Positions 42,367 through 50,496 of a stretch of 64,000 bases of DNA are shown in pieces; position 1 is the first letter of the stretch; every line of letters begins with the position of its first letter. The notes under the pieces are model-generated. The model was not told the DNA's origin and searched no databases. It saw only the letters and a list, made by a program, of their open reading frames with translations. Source of the stretch: Paenibacillus xylanivorans (GTDB taxonomy: Bacteria; Bacillota; Bacilli; Paenibacillales; Paenibacillaceae); the NCBI RefSeq assembly GCF_001280595.1, contig NZ_LITU01000075.1, positions 78,219-142,218 of the forward strand. The letters are read 5' to 3'. A program made the position numbers and the translations under genes.

Positions 42367-42654
42367 TTATTCTTCCTCTTGTCCCGCCATCTCCTTCATC
42401 ACCTGGGTAAGCGTTTCGGCTACGGCTTCCTCCAGGTCTGCAAGGCCTCCCAAATAGGAGATGATGCTTTTGTTGATTTGTCCCGAGCTATCCAGCAGAC
42501 CGTCAACGCCATCCAGCTCCGGTTCGATATCCGGCAAATGATTGATGATTTCAGACATGCGCACAGCGACTTGACGTTTGGCATCCAGTACACGTGCAAT
42601 CTGCTGGTGAGAATGTGCAATATGTGTGAGTATTTCATCGATTTTGCTCTGCAT
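42367..42654 (-). CDS. Small helical protein, first gene of the scaffold set (95 aa)
   Basis: Unrecognised. A 95-residue all-helical protein: KIDEILTHIAHSHQQIARVLDAKRQVAVRMSEII, a short linker (PDIEPELDGVDGLL), then INKSIISYLGGLADLEEAVAETLTQVMKEM and an acidic end. ATG 42654 has AAGGAGGAGGACC upstream; the frame to 42687 lacks a ribosome-binding site. First of four genes before the CgeB-like block. A candidate late-sporulation -10 (CATATGCTG) lies about 70 nt upstream inside the terminator of the preceding operon. Confidence 0.75.
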   Translation of the reverse strand: MQSKIDEILTHIAHSHQQIARVLDAKRQVAVRMSEIINHLPDIEPELDGVDGLLDSSGQINKSIISYLGGLADLEEAVAETLTQVMKEMAGQEEE

Positions 42655-42693
42655 GGTCCTCCTCCTTACCGTTACGGCCTGCTTCACCCATAG

Positions 42694-42741
42694 AAAAACC
42701 GGCCTATCAGCATTTGCCTGCTACAGCATATGCCGGGCCGG
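42694..42741 (-). terminator. Terminator of the amino-acid ABC operon
   Basis: On the minus strand CCGGCC (42736-42741) pairs with GGCCGG (42699-42704), with GCAT/ATGC inside, followed by TTTTTC. It ends the ATPase gene at 42775. Confidence 0.75.
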
Positions 42742-42751
42742 GATCGTCAGT
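42724..42751 (-). promoter_or_regulatory. Possible sigma-K promoter of the small helical protein operon
   Basis: On the minus strand CATATGCTG (42724-42732) with AC 17 nt upstream. It misses the last defined base of CATANNNTA and overlaps the upstream terminator hairpin, so it is weaker evidence than the four perfect boxes. Confidence 0.35.
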
Positions 42752-42774
42752 TACTCCAGTTTGAGCCTATATCG

Positions 42775-43527
42775 TCAGATGACATAACTCCAATCGGATG
42801 AGTATCGGCTGAGAAATTGGCGGGTACGTTCCTGTTTGGGCCGCATAAATACTTCCTCCGGTGTTCCTTCTTCCACTACGGAACCCCCATCCATGAATAC
42901 AACTCGATTCGCCACCTCGCGGGCAAACCCCATTTCATGGGTGACGACAATCATTGTGATGCCTTCCTGGGCAATCGATCGAATGACGGACAGCACCTCA
43001 CCTACAAGTTCAGGATCAAGCGCCGAGGTAGGTTCATCAAACAGAATTACCTCTGGATTCAGTGCCAGCGCCCGAGCAATGCCTACCCGCTGCTGTTGTC
43101 CACCTGACAGCATGCTGGGATACTCATTAATTTTGGCGGACAGTCCCACTTGTTCAAGTACACGCAAGGCTCGTTCACGAGCATCTGCTTTGGACATTTT
43201 CTGGGCGATGATTAACCCTTCCGTTACGTTATCCAGCACCGTTTTATGTTTGAACAGGTTATAATGTTGGAACACCATCGCCGTTTTTCGCCGTAACTGC
43301 ACAATGTCATGTTTGCGGGCATGCTTGCAGTCTACGGTTAATCCGCTGATCTGAACCTTGCCCTCATCGGCACGTTCAAGAAAATTCACACAACGCAGCA
43401 ATGTCGTTTTGCCGGACCCACTCGGTCCAAGAATGGCAACAACATCCCCCTGCTCTACAGTCAGATCGATACCTTTCAACACTTCCTGCTGACCGAAAGA
43501 TTTGTGTATATTCGTCAGTGATATCAT
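42775..43527 (-). CDS. Polar amino-acid ABC transporter ATPase (probable cystine importer)
   Basis: A 250-residue ATPase of the GlnQ/TcyN group. Walker A GPSGSGKTT (about 33-41), Q-loop AMVFQHYNLF, signature LSGGQQQRVGIARAL, Walker B VILFDEPTSALDPE and H-loop VTHEMGFA are intact. ATG 43527 follows AAAGGAGGGGTGTC and overlaps the permease stop (ATGA). Last gene of a binding protein-permease-permease-ATPase operon, the layout of the B. subtilis tcyJKLMN cystine system. Substrate inferred from the binding protein. Confidence 0.9.
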   Translation of the reverse strand: MISLTNIHKSFGQQEVLKGIDLTVEQGDVVAILGPSGSGKTTLLRCVNFLERADEGKVQISGLTVDCKHARKHDIVQLRRKTAMVFQHYNLFKHKTVLDNVTEGLIIAQKMSKADARERALRVLEQVGLSAKINEYPSMLSGGQQQRVGIARALALNPEVILFDEPTSALDPELVGEVLSVIRSIAQEGITMIVVTHEMGFAREVANRVVFMDGGSVVEEGTPEEVFMRPKQERTRQFLSRYSSDWSYVI

Positions 43528-44234
43528 GACACCCCTCCTTTGCTGTACACGGCAACTCTGCGTTCCAGCAAAGCTGTAATCCGTTCGGCAATCACCGTCA
43601 GACCCCAATAGATCAATGCGGCAGCAATGAAAGCCTCCAAAAATTTAAGACTGACTGAAGCCACCACATCCGCTTTGCCGAGAATATCCATCTGTGACAC
43701 GGTAAACGCAAGTGTTGATCCATGCAGGAAACCAACAAACATGCTGCACAGATTTGGCAGAACCGCACCAACCGCCTGAGGTAAAATAATGCGTCTCAAC
43801 GCCTGAGAGGTACTCATGCCCACGGCATGTGCAGCTTCCATCTGCCCGGTATCCACCGCCAGAATGCCGGAACGGATAATCTCAGACATATAAGCTCCCG
43901 CAGTTAACGAGAAGGCGAATAGCACAAACACCAGAATCGGAATGGAAGACGACTGAAAGGCCCAACCGTACCGGGCAGCAAGCTTGTCGATGATCAGCGG
44001 AATCCCGTAATAGATTAGAAACAAGTGCATCAGCATCGGTGTCCCCCGAAAAAACGAAACATAGAAATTAGCGATTCGGTAGACCCAGGGAACCTTATAA
44101 ATTCGAACCAATGCAGTAACCAGACCAATGCCAAAGCCTGCGATCAACGGTACAATCGTAATGACGAGTGTCAGTGGCAATGCCTTTAGAATCTGGAAAA
44201 AAGATGTGTAGATAAAGTTGAAATCAATAGACAT
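43524..44234 (-). CDS. Amino-acid ABC transporter permease (second)
   Basis: A 236-residue HisM/TcyM-type permease with the FFRGTPMLMHLFLIYYG motif and the EAA loop AAHAVGMSTSQALRRIILPQAVG, about five membrane helices. It starts 4 nt after the end of the first permease gene and overlaps the ATPase by 4 nt. Two different permeases form a heterodimer in this importer type. Confidence 0.9.
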   Translation of the reverse strand: MSIDFNFIYTSFFQILKALPLTLVITIVPLIAGFGIGLVTALVRIYKVPWVYRIANFYVSFFRGTPMLMHLFLIYYGIPLIIDKLAARYGWAFQSSSIPILVFVLFAFSLTAGAYMSEIIRSGILAVDTGQMEAAHAVGMSTSQALRRIILPQAVGAVLPNLCSMFVGFLHGSTLAFTVSQMDILGKADVVASVSLKFLEAFIAAALIYWGLTVIAERITALLERRVAVYSKGGVS

Positions 44235-44238
44235 TTGC

Positions 44239-44982
44239 TCACCCCGCTATTCGTTTCAGGCGTTCAGCTCTTACCGCTGGCCCACGGACTTCTTTCTTAC
44301 GTTCGTGACGCTGGAGTCTGCGTTCTGCGATAGCAAACCCTTTTTCAAGTACAAGCACGATAACATAGTAGACAATCGAGAGACTGATATACACTTCAAG
44401 TGCATGCGATGTAGCCGAGATCAGCGTTTGCCCCCTGCCCACCATGTCCATGACCCCAATCGAAAAAGCCAGTGACGTATCCTTTAACGAGCCAATTAAC
44501 GTATTTGCCATATTTGGAAAAGCAACAATGAGTGCTTGCGGAACCACAATGCGCCGAAACGACTGAAACGTGGTCAAGCCCGCAGCATAAGCTGCTTCTG
44601 TCTGGCCCTTGTCCACACTGCGTACAGCTCCGCGAAAGATTTCGGCAAAGGACGCTGCATCACTTAGCGCATAAGTCACGATGACAAATACCAGCGGATC
44701 GGTCCTGGACAGATCGATCCCTATAGGCTTGAGTAATTCAGGTAATCCGTAATAGACCAGAAACAACTTGATGAGAATCGGTGTGCCCCGCATGAAAGAG
44801 ACGTACAGGATTGCGAACTGGCTCAGCCCCGGAATCCGGTATAACCTCGGAACCGCCAGAAGCACACCGCCCACCAGACCGAGCACAATGGAACCACCCA
44901 GTACAATTAGTGTAATATGCAAATATCGCAGCAGTTCAGGGACGAAATCCAGAACCAATGACAGATCGAATGATTTACCCAT
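44239..44982 (-). CDS. Amino-acid ABC transporter permease (first)
   Basis: A 247-residue permease related to its neighbour: SFMRGTPILIKLFLVYYG and the EAA loop AAYAAGLTTFQSFRRIVVPQALI. It has a basic C-terminal tail. ATG 44982 follows AAAGGTGAGCGACGGTT. It forms the membrane channel with the gene at 43524. The high similarity of the two motifs reflects an old duplication in this transporter family. Confidence 0.9.
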   Translation of the reverse strand: MGKSFDLSLVLDFVPELLRYLHITLIVLGGSIVLGLVGGVLLAVPRLYRIPGLSQFAILYVSFMRGTPILIKLFLVYYGLPELLKPIGIDLSRTDPLVFVIVTYALSDAASFAEIFRGAVRSVDKGQTEAAYAAGLTTFQSFRRIVVPQALIVAFPNMANTLIGSLKDTSLAFSIGVMDMVGRGQTLISATSHALEVYISLSIVYYVIVLVLEKGFAIAERRLQRHERKKEVRGPAVRAERLKRIAG

Positions 44983-45008
44983 AACCGTCGCTCACCTTTC
45001 TCAACGAA

Positions 45009-45848
45009 CTATTCCTCAACCGTGTAATCGGCTCCCAGCCACTCTGTGCTCAATTTGCTCAATGTTCCATCTTCCTTGATTGATTTGAGTGCTTCATCAA
45101 TTTTCGTTTTGAGCTCTTCCTCATCCTTGTTCAGAATGAAATACACTTTGGAGTTGGAAAGAGCCTCTCCTACAGTCTTTAACTGTGCATCTACCACTTT
45201 GTTCTGATAATCGATGGCAAACTGCGTGCTGATGGTTGCATCCACCCGGCCTGTTTTGATCTGGGTATTCGTATCTTCTCCTGCTCCGGAATAAACAATG
45301 TCAATTGCTTTGCCATTCGCTGCATTCCATTTTTCAGCCAATACAGCTGCATTACTTGTCGCGCCAACAATCAGCTTCTTCCCTTTCAGATCCTCAATGG
45401 ACTTTACATCCTGGTTTTTCTCGCTCACAACGATTTTATTAGGAAAAATATTATACGCCTCGTCATTAAAAAGGAACTTGGCTTGTCTCTCTTCATTCAC
45501 TTCCATCTGGTGAGCGATCAGGTCTATTTTCTTCGTTTCAAGACTGAGCAGCAGGTTTTTGAATTCCATCGTACTGAACTCGAATTCATATTCGGGCAAT
45601 CGTTTATCAATCTCGCGAATCAGTTCTACATCGTATCCCGTCAGCTTGCCATTCTCATCAATAAAGCAAACATTCGGGAATTGAGTGCCTGTACCCACAA
45701 TAATTTTCTTCACTTTATCTTGACCGGACGTAGATGCGGTATCCGATTCATTCGCTGCATTGCCTGAGCTGCAACCCGCCAATACCGCCAACATCGTAAT
45801 GAACAGCAATGCTGTCCGGAATTTCTGAATCCCCCATTGATTAACCAT
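45009..45848 (-). CDS. Amino-acid-binding lipoprotein (probable cystine binding, TcyJ/K-like)
   Basis: A 279-residue family-3 binding protein. The signal peptide ends with the lipobox LAGC (Cys near 26), so it is lipid-anchored outside. The mature part starts KIIVGTGTQFPNVCFIDENGKLTGYDVELIREIDKRLPEYEF, typical of cystine-type binding proteins, and has FKNLLLSLETKKIDLIAHQME. ATG 45848 follows GGAGGAGATCGGG. First gene of the importer operon. The precise ligand (cystine versus another polar amino acid) is not proven by sequence. Confidence 0.88.
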   Translation of the reverse strand: MVNQWGIQKFRTALLFITMLAVLAGCSSGNAANESDTASTSGQDKVKKIIVGTGTQFPNVCFIDENGKLTGYDVELIREIDKRLPEYEFEFSTMEFKNLLLSLETKKIDLIAHQMEVNEERQAKFLFNDEAYNIFPNKIVVSEKNQDVKSIEDLKGKKLIVGATSNAAVLAEKWNAANGKAIDIVYSGAGEDTNTQIKTGRVDATISTQFAIDYQNKVVDAQLKTVGEALSNSKVYFILNKDEEELKTKIDEALKSIKEDGTLSKLSTEWLGADYTVEE

Positions 45849-46071
45849 TCCCGATCTCCTCCACAGGCTGTCATTTCAGCCAATATGATGTGTACTCCCA
45901 TTCCTCACCTTTGATTTAACTAACCATTCACACTTGTATAGTCGGAATTAGGTTGAACAAAGAATAGCACCGTATGTCATATCCAGGCAATATATATGTT
46001 AATAGGACATCCTGATAACGTTATAGAACTTCTCTATGCTTCACCAGCGATATGATCCAAAAGTAAACCAA

Positions 46072-46110
46072 AAGAAGCGATCCACCAACCAGGTTGGGGA
46101 TCGCTTCTTC
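46072..46110 (-). terminator. Terminator of the 109-aa gene
   Basis: Stem AAGAAGCGATCC / GGATCGCTTCTT (46072-46083 and 46098-46109) with a 14-nt loop; TTTTGGTTT follows on the minus strand, 33 nt after the stop codon of the gene at 46143. Confidence 0.85.
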
Positions 46111-46142
46111 AATTCCAGATCACTTTAAATCCAAATACGCAT

Positions 46143-46472
46143 CTATCTGCGACTGGCCCATTTAATTTTACGAGCCACTTCTATACGCTGCAGTTGCAAC
46201 AGTCCAATTCGTTCTTCAAACTTCTTGCGTTCATCCGTTGAATGGGCCGCGTGAATCTGGTGGCAGAGACCTGTCAGTTTGCTGTTTATATAGTCAAATC
46301 TCATCCATAATTCTTCTTCAGGTGTGCGCTGCTCCGCTTCCGGCTGAAATATTTTGAGCTGGTGGATAAGGGACTGCTGCCATTCCTGATCCTCGATTTG
46401 GATGGCAAAATGCAAAAGATCCAGATAGTCGTCGATTTGCAACGATATACCGCAATCAGATTTCGTATTCAT
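46143..46472 (-). CDS. Small unknown helical protein (109 aa)
   Basis: Not recognised. A 109-residue charged, helical cytosolic protein (IDDYLDLLHFAIQIEDQEWQQSLIHQL, then TDERKKFEERIGLLQLQRIEVARKIKW), likely coiled coil. ATG 46472 has AAGGAGAGACGACTA upstream, and a strong terminator follows, so it is a complete monocistronic unit. It is divergent from the GNAT gene. No function can be assigned. Confidence 0.7.
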   Translation of the reverse strand: MNTKSDCGISLQIDDYLDLLHFAIQIEDQEWQQSLIHQLKIFQPEAEQRTPEEELWMRFDYINSKLTGLCHQIHAAHSTDERKKFEERIGLLQLQRIEVARKIKWASRR

Positions 46473-46737
46473 TAGTCGTCTCTCCTTATTTCAGTTCTTG
46501 GCTGGAATCAGTTAGTTCTATTTTACAGGATAGAGCATGGTTTAGGCGAGTCCTGAAACGAGTAAAATTGGAAAAAGTTTTGTCATTTTTACATATAGAA
46601 GCTTTCGATGGACTTATAGACAGATCTGATTCGAGAATTATATTCCAACCATGAATTTCATGATAAAATAACACCAAAATATTAAACCAACTTAACAGGT
46701 TGGAATAGTTAATTTTTGTAGAAGGGATTGATCGACT

Positions 46738-47274
46738 ATGACCGAACAATACCGATTGGCAACGCTTGAAGATGCCGAACCATTGCTGGCTGTTACCGTG
46801 GATGCCTATGAGACGATTCGGGCCCTGAACATTCCTTTCCCAGCCGGACATGCTACACTGGAAGTCATCCAGAATAATATTGTACAGCATGAATGCTATA
46901 TACTTGAAAAAGGGGGAGAGATTATTGCCACGGTTACCCTTGACCGAGCAGAAGATCTACAGCGGCAGGCCATCAGCCCCTACCCTTTCATTCGCTGGTT
47001 CGCGGTAAGTCCAGCGCATAAAAGCCAGGGTTACGGCTCCAAGCTGCTGGATTGGGTGGAGCAACATATCATTCTGCATAAGCTTGATGCTCCTGCCGTA
47101 TTCCTGGCAACAGCGACCCGCCATCCGTGGCTTGCTCCCATGTATGAACGGAGGGGATATGAACCTTTTCACATCAAAACGGTACAAACACCTGAACGGC
47201 AGGAAGAGATTGTATTTATGGTCAAAACGCTGGACCCTTCCCGGTATAAGACCCCTTCTGTACAAACCGGATAA
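46738..47274 (+). CDS. GNAT-family N-acetyltransferase
   Basis: A 178-residue acetyltransferase of the GNAT fold. IIATVTLDR (central strand), WFAVSPAHKSQGYGSKLLDWVEQHI (motif A with the acetyl-CoA-binding QGYGS) and FLATATRHPWLAPMYERRGYEPF (motif B with the typical YxxxGF-like end) are clear. ATG 46738 has AAGGGATTGATCGACT upstream. Monocistronic and convergent with modB, with a shared terminator. Acceptor unknown. Confidence 0.9.
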   Translation: MTEQYRLATLEDAEPLLAVTVDAYETIRALNIPFPAGHATLEVIQNNIVQHECYILEKGGEIIATVTLDRAEDLQRQAISPYPFIRWFAVSPAHKSQGYGSKLLDWVEQHIILHKLDAPAVFLATATRHPWLAPMYERRGYEPFHIKTVQTPERQEEIVFMVKTLDPSRYKTPSVQTG

Positions 47275-47338
47275 GCAAAGAACAGCTTGGTTGAATGCAA
47301 ACATACATGATATCCGATATACGCAGCCTGTGCAAATG

Positions 47339-47378
47339 AAAACCCGCTCCAAGGAAAGATTCCTTGAGCGGGTTTTTG
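47339..47378. terminator. Bidirectional terminator between GNAT and modB genes
   Basis: Stem AAACCCGCTC-AAGGAA / TTCCTT-GAGCGGGTTT with a 3-nt loop, flanked by A-rich and TTTTT sequence. Confidence 0.85.
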
Positions 47379-47420
47379 AATGGTCATTCATTGCTGTCTT
47401 ATTCACATTGACGGTTTAAA

Positions 47421-48104
47421 TCATGCCTTGCCGTCACGCGGCTGCCTGGTTAAAAGCAACATGATAAATGAGATGATAATAATAGAGCCGGTCCATACCC
47501 AAGCCATCGTCTGATTGCCCGAATCCACAGCAACATAGATCGCAGTGGGTACAGTTTGCGTTTTGCCCGGGATATTACCTGCGATCATGAGCGTGGCCCC
47601 GAATTCCCCCAGTGCACGAGCGAAACCCAGGATGAAAGCCGTCATCAACGCTCTCCCCGCAAGCGGAAGCGAAATATAACGAAATACCTGCCATTCATTC
47701 GCTCCTATGGAGCGGCCTGCATCTTCCAAATCCCGATCAATCCCGCTAAATCCGGATTTCATCGTCTGATATACCAATGGGAAAGCAACCACTACGGAGG
47801 CAATCAGGGCAGCCCACCAGGAGAAAATAACAGGCGCGGAGAAGATGGCTTCGATCCACCGTCCCAGCAGGCTCTTACGCCCCAATAATACGAGTAATAT
47901 GAATCCAACTACGGTCGGCGGCAGCACGAGCGGAAGCATAAATGCCGTTTCTAGAAAAATCTTTCCCGGGAACGACTTACGCGACATCTTCCAGGCCACA
48001 GCAATGCCCGCCACCGCTGCAATCACACTGGACAGCAGGGCAACCTGAAGGGAAAGACGAACCGGCGGCCAGAATACCGCCCAGTCTATTGCGCTCACAT
48101 TCAT
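47421..48104 (-). CDS. modB: Molybdate ABC transporter permease
   Basis: A 227-residue inner-membrane permease. LPLVLPPTVVGFILLVLLG, FPLVYQTMKSGFSGIDRDLEDAGRSIGANEWQVFRYISLPLAGRALM (EAA region) and RALGEFGATLMIAGNIPGKTQTVPTAIY are strongly diagnostic for ModB. It overlaps modA by 4 nt (48101-48104). No modC-type ATPase follows; the next gene is convergent, so the ATPase must be encoded elsewhere or shared. Confidence 0.93.
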   Translation of the reverse strand: MNVSAIDWAVFWPPVRLSLQVALLSSVIAAVAGIAVAWKMSRKSFPGKIFLETAFMLPLVLPPTVVGFILLVLLGRKSLLGRWIEAIFSAPVIFSWWAALIASVVVAFPLVYQTMKSGFSGIDRDLEDAGRSIGANEWQVFRYISLPLAGRALMTAFILGFARALGEFGATLMIAGNIPGKTQTVPTAIYVAVDSGNQTMAWVWTGSIIIISFIMLLLTRQPRDGKA

Positions 48105-48973
48105 TCCGGAATGGAGAACCCGTATTTGGCAAATACATCAAGCACTTCAGGGGTTTGCAAATACGTGTAGAATTGTTCGGCTTCTGTCCGGTGTTTCGTC
48201 CCTTCAATAATCCCTACTGGATAATTGGCAGGTGTATAACTGTTCTTGTCTACTTCAAATGCAATTTTCACCTGATCCGAAGTGAGTGCATCCGTTTTGT
48301 ACACAAAACCCGAATCCGCATTGCCTGTCTCTACATATTGCAGAACCTGTCTGACATCCTTGCCTTGTACAAGCTTACCTTCCAACTTTTCCCATAGTTT
48401 GGCATTGGTCAGTGCTTCCTTGGCATAGGTTCCTGCAGGCACACTTTCGGGTATACCAATCGCGACTGTCTTGATGGAATCGGCCGTCAGATCCTTCTCG
48501 CTTGTTACGGTATTTGAACTATCTGCTGGAATAATGGCTACCAATGAATTTTGCAGCAAATTCTTCTGATCACCGGATGCAATCAATTTCTCATCCACGA
48601 GTGCGTTCATATTTTTGGTCGCAGCCGATACAAAAACATCTGCTGGCGCACCTTGTTCAATCTGCTGTTGCAATGCTCCTGAAGCACCAAAGTTGAAGTT
48701 GAGTTCAATGTAGGGATGAGACTTCTCATAATTCGTCTCAATCTCCTTCATCGCATCGGTCAAACTGGCTGCTGCAGAGATCGTCAACTCCACTGTTTCC
48801 TGCGACTCGGTATTTTCAGTTGATGCGCCCTCGCCTAATGCCGCTGGTGTTGAACCCGTTTGTTCCGTTGCTGTGGATGTATCCGTACTACCCGTACTTG
48901 CACCACAACCGGCTAATACGAGTGCCAGGCCAAGTGACATACTCCCCAACACATATCCAATACTCTTTTTCAT
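48101..48973 (-). CDS. modA: Molybdate-binding lipoprotein
   Basis: A 290-residue periplasmic-type binding protein anchored by a lipobox (VLAGCG, Cys near 23), with a Ser/Thr/Glu-rich linker to about residue 60. The mature domain begins ELTISAAASLTDAMKEIETNYEK; NFGASGALQQQIEQGAPADVFVSAA and GIPESVPAGTYAKEAL are ModA signatures of the oxyanion site. ATG 48973 follows CGGGGGAGAAGTAG. First gene of modAB. A sequence ATAACTAGATATAA upstream may be its operator. Confidence 0.93.
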   Translation of the reverse strand: MKKSIGYVLGSMSLGLALVLAGCGASTGSTDTSTATEQTGSTPAALGEGASTENTESQETVELTISAAASLTDAMKEIETNYEKSHPYIELNFNFGASGALQQQIEQGAPADVFVSAATKNMNALVDEKLIASGDQKNLLQNSLVAIIPADSSNTVTSEKDLTADSIKTVAIGIPESVPAGTYAKEALTNAKLWEKLEGKLVQGKDVRQVLQYVETGNADSGFVYKTDALTSDQVKIAFEVDKNSYTPANYPVGIIEGTKHRTEAEQFYTYLQTPEVLDVFAKYGFSIPE

Positions 48974-49002
48974 CTACTTCTCCCCCGATGTTATGTTTAG
49001 TT

Positions 49003-49016
49003 ATAACTAGATATAA
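49003..49016. promoter_or_regulatory. Candidate molybdate operator near modA
   Basis: ATAACTAGATATAA, about 30 nt upstream of the modA start. It shares ATAACTA-ATA with the minus strand at 49260-49271 before the divergent regulator gene. AT-rich TATA/TAAC half-sites resemble ModE-type operators; binding is inferred. Confidence 0.45.
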
Positions 49017-49170
49017 TTAATTATATTTCATTATACATAAGATCATTGAAATAGGAAGGTCGTCTTTGACGTCTCCATTGAAGATCAGGCCATCTATAGC
49101 TGAATTCCGGTGGGCGAGTTTATACCCTCTGGCTGTTAATGGTATAGTACAAGAGACCCCAGCGTTTATC

Positions 49171-49240
49171 TGTCATAAAGGGATCAAAGAAATCTGGGGA
49201 TAACAGCGATCGGAAGAGTGTTCTGTCATCGGAGTGCCAG
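49171..49240 (-). repeat. Dispersed intergenic repeat, copy 2
   Basis: The minus strand of 49171-49212 matches 15691-15732 with few differences (CGATCGCTGTTATCCCC, then GATTTCTTTGAT). A further 28 bp (to 49240) match more weakly. The right hairpin arm of copy 1 is absent here, so the shared part is the left arm and its flank. Confidence 0.75.
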
Positions 49241-49301
49241 TGTAAATGTTTAGTTGAGGTTATATAGTTATGATCTGCACCTTGAAGGAGGATCTTCACT
49301 G

Positions 49302-50360
49302 ATGACGGAGGAGCAATCCTATACCACCGAAGAAATATCCAAGCTGCTCAAAATATCCAAACTGACGGTCTACGATCTGATCAAAAAGGGAGACCTCGTC
49401 GCTTATCGCGTCGGCAAACAAATGCGTATTGACGCCACCGATCTGGAAGCATATAAACAACGCTCCAAGCAGCTACAATCGCCAGCACACCGGGCCGCTG
49501 TGGATTCAGTTCAACCTCCTGAGTCTGATTACGGAACGGGAATCAATCCATCTAATTCTGCCACGCACCCCGCTGCAAATGTTTCTTCTCCATCCAGTGG
49601 CACATTCGCTGCTTCATCTTCCATGACGGGCAACAGATCGTCAGCCCATTCGGCTCGTCATCTGGTCATTACGGGACAGGATGTCAGCCTCGATATTCTC
49701 ATGCGATATATGGAGAAACAAACACAGGATGTTCGACCGCTGCGTTCCTTCATGGGCAGTCTGGACGGCTTGATCTCCATGTACCGCGGGGAGTCTGATC
49801 TGGTCAGTACCCATCTGCTCGACGGAGATACAGGAGAATATAATCTGCCCTATATACGCAAAATCCTGATTGGTTGGTCGTATGTCGTCGTGAATCTGCT
49901 GTCACGGCCTGCCGGACTGTACGTACAACGAGGTAACCCGCGCGGCTTGCAGAACTGGACAGATCTGAAGCAGCCCGAGCTTCGATTGGCTAACCGGGAG
50001 AAAGGTTCAGGAGCACGTGTATTGCTGGATGAACAATTGCGTCTGCACGGTATCCCTACTGCCCATCTGATCGGGTATGACGTGGAAGAAACCAGTCATA
50101 TGGGCGTAGCCGCCAAGGTCAGTTCCGGCGAAGCCGATGTTGGAATCGGCAGCGAGAAAGCTGCACGACTTGTCGGTCAGGTTGATTTCATTCCACTTGT
50201 CCAGGAACGTTATGATCTGGTGATGCTGAAGAAACCAGGAAACGAAGCGTGGACCGAATCGGTATTACGTATTCTTCAATCAACGGAGTTCCGGCATGAA
50301 CTGCAATCGTTTGAGGGATATGATGTATCCCGAACTGGCGAAATTTTATACGAAGTCTAG
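49302..50360 (+). CDS. One-component regulator: excisionase-type HTH fused to a PBP-like domain
   Basis: A 352-residue protein. Residues 8-55 form an excisionase/HTH_17-type DNA-binding helix-turn-helix (TEEISKLLKISKLTVYDLIKKGDLVAYRVGKQMRI). After a Ser/Pro-rich linker, the rest is a PBP-like ligand domain (PF12727 type: ILMRYMEKQTQDVRPLRSFMGSLDGL, LANREKGSGARVLLDEQL, DVGIGSEKAA). Such proteins accompany molybdate or tungstate genes and probably sense the oxyanion or molybdenum cofactor. ATG 49302 follows AAGGAGGATCTTCACT. Divergent from modAB, which it likely controls. Confidence 0.85.
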   Translation: MTEEQSYTTEEISKLLKISKLTVYDLIKKGDLVAYRVGKQMRIDATDLEAYKQRSKQLQSPAHRAAVDSVQPPESDYGTGINPSNSATHPAANVSSPSSGTFAASSSMTGNRSSAHSARHLVITGQDVSLDILMRYMEKQTQDVRPLRSFMGSLDGLISMYRGESDLVSTHLLDGDTGEYNLPYIRKILIGWSYVVVNLLSRPAGLYVQRGNPRGLQNWTDLKQPELRLANREKGSGARVLLDEQLRLHGIPTAHLIGYDVEETSHMGVAAKVSSGEADVGIGSEKAARLVGQVDFIPLVQERYDLVMLKKPGNEAWTESVLRILQSTEFRHELQSFEGYDVSRTGEILYEV

Positions 50361-50405
50361 TACGATTGCACCTGAATTGCTCATGGGAATGACAGAAAAA
50401 ATAAA

Positions 50406-50443
50406 AGAAACGCCTCTGGAACTCTGACGACGTTTCTTCTATT
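50406..50443. terminator. Terminator after the molybdate-type regulator
   Basis: AGAAACG (50406-50412) / CGTTTCT (50431-50437) with an 18-nt loop, then TCTATTTTT on the plus strand. It also lies beyond the end of folE2 on the other strand. Confidence 0.65.
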
Positions 50444-50496
50444 TTTCATCATATTGTACCGTGATATAAAATGAATTCCGTAGCCATCAGGCATTG

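Larger units (their letters stand above)
48974..49301. other. Divergent promoter region between modA and the molybdate-type regulator
   Basis: No gene here. Near modA lies the AT-rich motif ATAACTAGATATAA (49003-49016); near the regulator the reverse-strand motif ATAACTATATAA (49260-49271). Between them is one copy of the dispersed repeat (49171-49240). Nothing else is recognised in the middle. Confidence 0.65.
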
